Assembly: GCA_002197995.1 (NCBI GenBank)
Contig: NGZR01000009.1
Span: forward strand, 124,001-188,000
Direction of reading: 5' to 3'
From: Gaeumannomyces sp. JS-464
Lineage: Eukaryota; Ascomycota; Sordariomycetes; Magnaporthales; Magnaporthaceae
DNA length: 64,000 nt
Shown here one piece after another: positions 57,017 through 64,000 of this stretch. The translations under genes were made by a program, and so were the position numbers. The notes beneath the pieces are model-generated. The model was not told the origin of the DNA and ran no database searches. It saw only the letters and a list, made by a program, of their open reading frames with translations. Position 1 is the stretch's first letter; every line of letters starts with the position of its first letter.

Positions 57017-59029
57017 TCAAGAGCCAGCAAACGCTCCTCCGTAGAGATACTTGTAGTTGTCCAGCTTGAATGAGACAACCTTGCCCATGTATTCGGGGCC
57101 GATGATCATTCGGCCATCCTTGTTGGGTCCGTCCGCCAGCTCTCTGAAGCGTGCTTCGGGACGGGCGACCTGGAGAGTCCTGACGATGCTGTCACTCCAG
57201 ACACCCTCAACCCAGCCGTCACGGTTGAGAATGAAGTAGGGGTTCAGGGACGGGATCGGTGAGTCTTCAAAAAGCGGGAACATCGTCAGCAATGCTAGCG
57301 GCAGTAATACGGAGAAGAGCCCGATGGTAGGCTTGTAGAAAAGGGGCCGACGGGTGAAGAGCGACTCACCAAGATCCACATATCGGATCCGCAGGTACTC
57401 GAGTGCGCGCAGTCTCTTCAGTGCGCGAATTCCAGCAAGCACCAAGGCCTCAAAGGCCTGGATAAACTTCATGTCCGTTATGCCCGAGCCAGACTCGTTC
57501 CAGTGCGTCACCTGGCGGCAGCAGTTCTTGACCGTCAGATCGATGCTCTTGAGCCGCGTGAGCCTCGGGTCGGCGCCGGCGGCCAGGGTGTCGAAGAAGA
57601 CCCGACAGACACGCCCAGTGTACGACAGGTGCTCCAGGTCTGGTGCCGCAAGGCCTAGCCGCTGGCAAAAGTGCAGCCGGCTAGACACCTTGATGAAATA
57701 CGGCGGGAAGGACGGTTCGCGCCGGTAGTCGGCCTCGAGACACAAGTGCACCTTCTTCAACCCCGGGGGCAGCCGGGGTAGAACGGCCGCCATGGTGAGG
57801 TAGCTCTTTGACTTTGGCTTGTTGTAAGACCCATGCCACTCTTCCAAGTTGGGCAGGGCCGAAGCGATGGCGGCAAAGTCATCCTCGCTCCGGATGAGGT
57901 TCCACTGGCCCTTGCACACAAGGGTCCTGATGGTGGGGACCCTTGGGCATCTCCCTGGCGATGGCCAGAGACGACGGGAGGTAGGGGCTTGATGAAGGAG
58001 ACAAGCCAGACTGCGGTGTGTTGTGGTGCGGCACAAAGGAGAACTCGGCGCCTCCAATAAAGTGCCTGACCTTGGGAGCCTTCTTACGCTCGCCCCCTCG
58101 AGGGTAAGCACCCTGACCTTGGGGAATGTGGCACCGACGAAGTAAAAAGCCTCCTCCAGGGAGCAATTGTCTGCCGGCAGCACGTAGGACGCGGCCGTGA
58201 GCCCGTCAACAGTCACAGTGGGGAGCACCGATGTCGCGAAGAGGACCGACGGCCCGTGCTTGGGCTGGAAAACGGGAAACCAGACCTCGATATGCCTGAC
58301 ATACGACCGCAGGTGCGGATGCTGGGCAAAGTAGGCCACGGCGTCGTTAACAGAGCCCACTGTCGCCTTGAGCTTGATGTGGCGATAGAGACGCTCCTGG
58401 ATCAGCACCCGCCAAACGCGGCTGACCAGGGCCAGCTCCGACAGCTCGCGTCGTCTCGAGTGTCTCAGCGCAGTGCCCCAGCTCCGCGTAACGCTGTTCA
58501 TGCCCATGGAGCTCTTGGAGGCAGCCGACACGCGGTACCCAAAGAGATGGTCGAGGATGCACTCGTGGATTTCGGGCGGAAGGTCGTTCAGGTCGATGCC
58601 CTGAGGCTGCACCGGCTGCGCAAAGGGCGAGAAGCCGGACCCGTCGTCGTGCTCATGCTCGATATCCAACCCATCGCCGGTCCTCGCAGGACAACTCGTG
58701 CATGTTATTTCCGAGTTCCGAGGCTCAGGCTGAGGGAACGGAGTGCTGCTTGGGCGAGCGGGCGGTACGAAGTCCTGACTTCGTGTCGGGTCCAAGAGCG
58801 GAGGACTCGCGGGGCCAGGCGACACGGGGTTGGAGGCGGCGGTCATGATGGAGGCCAGCTCGGCGGTGGCGGCTACCTTGGCCTCGTCTCCGTGGAGTGA
58901 TGGCGGACGGTCGACCACGCGAGGCGACCGCGGGTCGACGGGTATCGGACCGGCTGGCTGGACATCGTCGCCGCCGCCGCCGGGGATGGCGGCGACAGAC
59001 GGCCGACGCGAAAGAGTAGCAGAGTCCAT
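57017..59029 (-). CDS. F-box protein, 635 aa
   Basis: Probable substrate receptor of an SCF ubiquitin ligase. The start MDSATLSRRPSVAAIPGG is at 59029. A disordered N-terminus of about 150 residues precedes the F-box (IDLNDLPPEIHECILDHLFG), which continues to LSELALVSRVWRVLIQERLYRHI. The remainder looks like a repeat-rich substrate domain (HLRSYVRHIEVWFPVF, VPTIRTLVCKGQWNLI, LPNLEEWHGSY, LRALEYLRIRYVDL), in the manner of fungal F-box/LRR-like proteins. A canonical intron of 105 nt (57265-57369, GTGAGT...AAG) divides YVDL from DSPIPSLNPYF. It is a multiple of three, so the frame also reads through it. The frame slips at about 58095, in a G run, and returns near 57930; the alternative frame reads KAPKVRHFIGGAEFSFVP. 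The target protein is unknown. Confidence 0.85.
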   Translation of the reverse strand: MDSATLSRRPSVAAIPGGGGDDVQPAGPIPVDPRSPRVVDRPPSLHGDEAKVAATAELASIMTAASNPVSPGPASPPLLDPTRSQDFVPPARPSSTPFPQPEPRNSEITCTSCPARTGDGLDIEHEHDDGSGFSPFAQPVQPQGIDLNDLPPEIHECILDHLFGYRVSAASKSSMGMNSVTRSWGTALRHSRRRELSELALVSRVWRVLIQERLYRHIKLKATVGSVNDAVAYFAQHPHLRSYVRHIEVWFPVFQPKHGPSVLFATSVLPTVTVDGLTAASYVLPADNCSLEEAFYFVGATFPKVRVLTLEGASVRRLPRSGTLLEAPSSPLCRTTTHRSLACLLHQAPTSRRLWPSPGRCPRVPTIRTLVCKGQWNLIRSEDDFAAIASALPNLEEWHGSYNKPKSKSYLTMAAVLPRLPPGLKKVHLCLEADYRREPSFPPYFIKVSSRLHFCQRLGLAAPDLEHLSYTGRVCRVFFDTLAAGADPRLTRLKSIDLTVKNCCRQVTHWNESGSGITDMKFIQAFEALVLAGIRALKRLRALEYLRIRYVDLGESLFTRRPLFYKPTIGLFSVLLPLALLTMFPLFEDSPIPSLNPYFILNRDGWVEGVWSDSIVRTLQVARPEARFRELADGPNKDGRMIIGPEYMGKVVSFKLDNYKYLYGGAFAGS

Positions 59030-62000
59030 CAGATTCGGATTCGGATTTCGTCCCAAGGATCAATCGGGCGCCTCGAAGGTCATGGCAGGGGTGCTCGAGA
59101 GGGAGGAGTCGGCCCCGTCGCGGGTCTCGGTTCGTTTTTGTTCGGTATCGATCGTTTTGATGAATGGAAAGGGACCCGAGGACTGGCTGGTTCGGACCGC
59201 AGACTGTGGGCGGAGGAGCGTGCAGCCGAGGGAGGCAGGACACACGAGTCGACGAGAGGGGCCTGGTTGGATTTAGGTTAGGTCGACAGCGAGAGAGATT
59301 GAAGCCCGAGCGGACGGCCAGGGCGGTTCGGATCCTGTTGGCCTGGCGGGGGGTGGCAGCGAAAGAGAGGAAAAGGGTTGCAAGCCGGCCCAGCGGACGG
59401 CCTGGCCCCTCTGGTTGGGGGTAAATTTTGCAGACGACAGACAATCTCGTCGTTCTGACTGGGTCTGGACTCCGTCAAAGTCGGGCTCCAAAGTGGGCGA
59501 GTGTTGATGCAGCCGACAGGATGGGCCTTGGACGGTCGCGTGAGACTTGGCCGGCGAGGATTGGCTGGGCTGGTGGGGATGGTTTGGAACGGCAGCGACA
59601 CGGTCAAGGTTATTGGAGCGTGGAAGATGGCTCGATGAGCGCAGGAAGCGTGCTCAAAGCAGGCCTTGGGCTGGGTCAACGAGGGCCTTGACTGGCCTAG
59701 ACGAAGAGCGGGGGGATGGCTGCCGGAGATAGAGTGCGTGGCTCGCCCGTTGTTGGCTGCTTTGCCGGCGGCCAGAGTTTGGGGCGACGGCGGGCGGGAG
59801 ATGAACCAGCGTCGAGCAGCACGATAAAACAGGAGAGAAAAATTTTACGTCGAAGGCTGGAGCGAATTGCGGCTTGGTGGTGTTTGTGTTTGCGTGTCGC
59901 ACAGTTGGCCGAGATTTGCTGCGCTGTGCTGTGTGTGCTTGGTGCGTGCATTGACTGCGACTCAAGAGTCTTGCGGGCGGCAGCAGGCTGGATGAGATTG
60001 ACTGATGGCGGCTGGCTTGAGGGAGGTTGAGAGGAGGGCCTGCCCCTTGGATTGGATTGGGAGCTGAAAGAGATGGCCTCGTTTCCGCGGCAGGGCGCAG
60101 CAAGAGACATTCAATTTGGGCAGCTGGGCAGAGAAGACGACAACAACAACAACAACAACAACAACAATCACCCTGGACAGACAATTGAAATGCCACTGAT
60201 TTTACTCGACAGAAGATGGCTCTCCTTCAATGGATCATCGTGAAGATGCTCGCGTAGATTGAATGCATGAGCCCATGAAGCCAGCCCCGACTTTCGCTGC
60301 AGCCGGACCCCAGTCACTGCAGCGGCGGTGGGGCCTCCCATTTCAATGCGGGCTCGAAGGGTCTCTGCTATCGGATTATCAGCGACTGTAGCCCCATCTG
60401 ATTGGGCAGTCAGCCTGCCTGCTGACCCACCCCATTTTGCAGCGGGGTCCAACCCGGCCGGCAATCATCGCCTCTTCAGATCAAGATCTGAGATTCAGTG
60501 GCTCAGTCCGAATGCGATCAGCGGGCGATAGCCTCACTCTGCTTTCTCTCGTCGCCAGCTCCCTGCTCCCGTCGTCCTCGTGTCCTCCATCCCGCCTCGC
60601 CGTGTCACAACAGATGACTATATTACCCAACATCATGTCAAGCAAGGAATCCGATGTCGAGCATTCAACAAAAACCAGAAAAAAAAAAAGAAAAAAAAGA
60701 AGAAAAAAAAAAAAAACCGTCGAAACCAGCTCTCCGGAGCGAAGTCCGGCCCGCCTCTTGCCACTGATCGATTCGTGTCGCGTGCTGTTTTGCGCCTTCT
60801 CCTGTCAGCCAACCCGTCCGTCGGCACCATGCCATGACAGAGCGACCGCCGAGGCCTGCTGCAAAACTCTGGCGCCGGAGTCATTTGGGCGGGCTCTGAG
60901 CGCGTCATCTCACTGCATTGTTCATCTGCAGGTTAATGCACCTCGCTGTCCACCTTGCGCATGAGGTGCTTATGTCATCACCAAGGCACGGGTGCGAGGG
61001 CGAGCCGGTGTGTTGCTCTCACAGTCCGGTCCTTACAGAGACCGGGACCCTGTCCCTTCACCGACCAGACGGCCGGCGGATTGAAGAGGCGTGAGTTGGA
61101 TTATCGGTCTCGCGCATCGGGGAGGTGGTGGTCCGGTCCTCATTCTCGCTGCTGGCTCTGTCATATCAATACTATGATATCCATGCACGTGTAAAAAGTC
61201 TCCCGCAAGACCGAGAAACGAGGCTGCACGCGGCCACAACAACCTTGCTCTGGCCAGAAGTTGACAGCACGGCTATCTCGATGGCAGGCGCAAGCACGTG
61301 GAGGTCAAGGAATATGTAGGTACCTTTGTATGTGGATGGCCGCTCTCGGGTCGCACTGGCTGAGTGAGAAACACAACAGATTGTGCTGGGAAGAGCCAGA
61401 TAGACTGAGCGGAGGTATGTATGCGGCAATCTGCATGCTCAGATATATTGGCGACATCGCACAAAGGGACATGACAAGCCCAGGCCCGGTGTGACGCGCA
61501 CATGTTGGACACATGGGCGTTTCCCCTTTTCCCCCGCGCATGGCTGGTCATATTGCACTTCCGTCATCCTGCCGCCGGTCTGGCGCTGGTGCACCACCGC
61601 GCCCGACCACCTGCGCATTGCAACCACGCGTCCTGCAGGGAGCCTTTCCGTTTGTCTAGAGCGAAGTCTCGGTGGCCCGTATGGTTGCAAATTGGGGATA
61701 TACTGGGTGGGCGGTTTGGCAGATGGCGGCGGGATGGTGTCATTGTCAATTTGTCAACCGGCACACACACACATGCACACGCTCTCGCTGTCCTCTCTCA
61801 CCTGCTCGTGCACGCCATGGGTGTGTTTTGAGTGGCAGCAGAAGCAACATGCTTCCGAGGTTTTGATTGCAACGGGCGAGCATGCAGCATGCGGCCTGCA
61901 GGAGGCTGCAGCCTCGGACCGGTATTTGCGTTTGCCCAAGACAGATGGATGGACAGGAGGCGTGGCCCCCCACCACCACCTGCATCTCGCTGCACTGGCG

Positions 62001-64000
62001 CCTGCAGCGAAAAAAAGCAAGGGGAGGAGGCTCGGAGCAGGAGATGCGATGTTTGCGTGTTTCTGCCTGCCTGCGTCGAGGCGATGGCTTCGTCATGTAA
62101 TGGACGACGCCATCAACCCTAAATGGCGCGTGCTTACTTGAAATGTTAGCTTTAATATCGTCGGCAACATGGGCACAGACCGGACTTTTCGATCTCCCTT
62201 CGAGTCTGGGCGATTGGGAAGGATTGCGCCAACCCGGCAGCTGCGGTAGAAGGATCTGGCTGTGCCGCCGCTGCACGATCTCAGGCGGCAGATGGGCGGC
62301 TAGGTTGGTTGGCAGGCGACGAGGGAGCCGCCGCCATCCCACCAGGAGCCAGCTAGCTGGGAACCAACCGACACACGATGTCGGGTCTGGGAGTCTCGTG
62401 CTGAGGATCGGAGGAAGGGAACAGCCCGCATTCCGTTCGGAGCAATTCCACATACGCCATGAAAGAGGTAAGTCCGAGTCGTCGACGAAGGACCCAAGCC
62501 TCATTATCGCGAGCTGGAGGCTCCTTTCGTCCGGACCGAAGCGCCGCCCGAGAATCGCATCTCCAATTGCATCAGAGTTGGCACAGTTTACCCTGTTACT
62601 TTCGTAGCATGCCGCCTCCCTTCCACGACAGGCCGACTCCGAGTTGGACGAAGAAAAGGGGCGGCGTCGTGGGCTCGGGGAGAAAAGGGCTGGCTGTACC
62701 TCAGAATGCCCGGCCAAGCCGAGCACACCGCCGACACCACACCACAGCCTAGAGCAGCGCAGGATTTCTGCAAGATTCGCCCGGTGGATGCAGAAGACGA
62801 ACTGCGGCCGTAAAGGGGGCTGAGAAATGGGTTTGTCATGGTGGCCCTTTCGACGCCGCTCCAATGCGTCTCCATCCAGGGAGCTGGGCGAGGTCAAAGA
62901 CCCGGGGCCGGTTCCATAGCTCAATATAGCCTCAGCATGGGTTTAGGGGGCGGTCGACCCGCTAGGCGGTGAAAGGCATGCAGAATATTGGAAGAATCGG
63001 GGCCGCGAGAACCAACCTTAACACTTAGGCTCGCTTCTCCCGAGAAAGCCAAGAGTTGAGGTTGTTCGTGGCCTGGAAAAGCAAAGCCCTCCATTGACCG
63101 AGGGGGGGGCGAAGGCTCGATAGGATTTGCATCATCCGGAACACGATCTTCGCCTGCGTTGAAAACCCATGGCCACCGTCCAAACATAGACCCCGAAGGA
63201 GAAAATGGCCTGCACACATGAAGGAGGGGCTGCGCTTGGCATAATCAAGGGGGCTCTTCGCCGACCAGAGCCCGGGCCTGGGGACCCTGCAGAGGCTCTG
63301 CCAACTCTGATCGACGAAGCGCCGCGGCTGGCTTTTTCTTTGTTGGTGTGGGTATCGTGGCGTGTCTTACCTTCTAGAATCCGGTCTTGCTGTCCCGTGT
63401 CTCTCCTTCGTTTCGTGAGATCGCCCTGGGAAGGGTAAACAAAAAAGGGTGCTCCAAGACAAAAAGAAGAGCACCAGGGGACTGAAAGTTGGCAGATAGA
63501 AATGCGGGAACTGCCTCGTCATGATCGCCAACAGGGAAGTGCCACACTTTGCGATGGCCGATTACTATTTTGATGGATAAAGCCCCAGAATAACAAATCA
63601 CAGCCGTCAGACAAGTAAAATGTCCGACACATTTCATGCCTGGCCTGGACATGGGGCGGACAGTTACTACGTAGGAGGCAGTTTCGAAAGCTGCGTCTGC
63701 CCTCGCTCGGCCCTCCCATATACCGACGCAAGAAAAATGCGCAGGCCCACGTTTCCCCCCCGGCGCCCGTGGGAACTACCTGGCTGCCAGTGGCGGAAGA
63801 CCGTCAACGGGCTCTCTGCTTCGTTTCCTCCCTCAAGCCAAGCCTCCCCAGCTGAGCTGGGTTGAGAGGATTCTCGTTCCGCCGGAATTTCTTCAGGCAG
63901 AGGGGCGCAGGATCTCGAGGCCTCGCTCTCTGACAGACTTGGGAGGGGCTTAGGGGCAGTGGAAATAAAGAATCAAGGTGTCTTGCGGCTGACTTCTCAA
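59030..64000. other. 5 kb without a recognisable gene
   Basis: The first ~1.2 kb probably includes the F-box promoter and leader. Beyond that, both strands carry long but non-protein-like ORFs (for example 61746-62924 minus). Low-complexity stretches: A-rich at 60670-60716, CA-rich near 61762, and a G run near 63103. No domain, cysteine pattern or splice-joined frame was seen. Confidence 0.45.
60141..60167 (+). repeat. (CAA)n microsatellite
   Basis: Nine copies of CAA in the long region upstream of the F-box gene. Non-coding as far as I can see. Confidence 0.9.

Noticed and set aside
61746..62924. 392-codon minus-strand ORF
   Set aside because: No domain, erratic composition with scattered Cys/Trp/Arg, low-complexity CA repeat at the end. 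Reads like a chance ORF in GC-rich DNA.
1..64000. CRISPR arrays, operons or bacterial mobile elements
   Set aside because: No regularly spaced repeats of that type; introns and families are fungal.

Overview
The window looks like nuclear DNA of a filamentous ascomycete (Pezizomycotina, probably Sordariomycetes). The genes carry short introns of 56-105 nt with GTAAGT-type donors, CTAAC/CTGAC-like branch points and CAG/TAG acceptors. GC content is high, intergenic spaces are long, and pyrimidine tracts and TAGGT/ACCTA runs are common. The gene families are typical of moulds: HET, 2EXR, AA11 LPMO, subgroup-C GH18 chitinase, LysM protein, F-box. I do not assign a species.

Layout. 0-2 kb: 5' part of a HET-domain gene (-), cut by the window edge. 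2.6-3.3 kb: small conserved unknown (-). 4.4-7.2 kb: secreted subtilisin with a PA insert (+). 8.0-17.7 kb: one four-exon gene (-) for a ~3,140-residue DUF6606/DUF3638/DUF3645 protein with P-loop and DEAH motifs. 18.7-19.6 kb: broken 2EXR gene (+). 21.9-23.8 kb: cysteine-rich single-pass membrane protein (+). 24.4-25.1 kb: doubtful proline/serine-rich ORF (-). 28.5-29.0 kb: small secreted protein (+). 29.4-30.5 kb: AT-rich island. 30.5-34.65 kb: degenerate GH18 chitinase (-), head-to-head with a degenerate LysM gene at 34.65-35.6 kb (+). 36.7-37.5 kb: conserved unknown (-). 38.8-40.3 kb: AA11 LPMO with a C-terminal X278-like module (-). 40.4-45.1 kb: no gene seen. 45.1-49.3 kb: Pbp1/ataxin-2 homologue (-). 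51.2-52.6 kb: FAD monooxygenase (-). 53.7-54.3 kb: six-cysteine secreted protein (+). 54.65-56.15 kb: PIG-M/Gpi14 mannosyltransferase (+). 57.0-59.0 kb: F-box protein (-). 59-64 kb: no gene seen.

Themes. The 30-40 kb stretch is rich in chitin-related genes (chitinase relic, LysM relic, AA11 LPMO). The chitinase/LysM pair is really decayed: it has in-frame stops, of which those with an inferable ancestral codon fit CpA-to-TpA (RIP-type) changes, and both genes are truncated where they meet. In contrast, many single-base frame breaks elsewhere hit genes expected to be intact, including PIG-M and Pbp1, often at homopolymers and sometimes as compensating pairs. Those look more like assembly indels than pseudogenes. 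The reader should treat these coding intervals as spans holding one gene each, not as clean reading frames.
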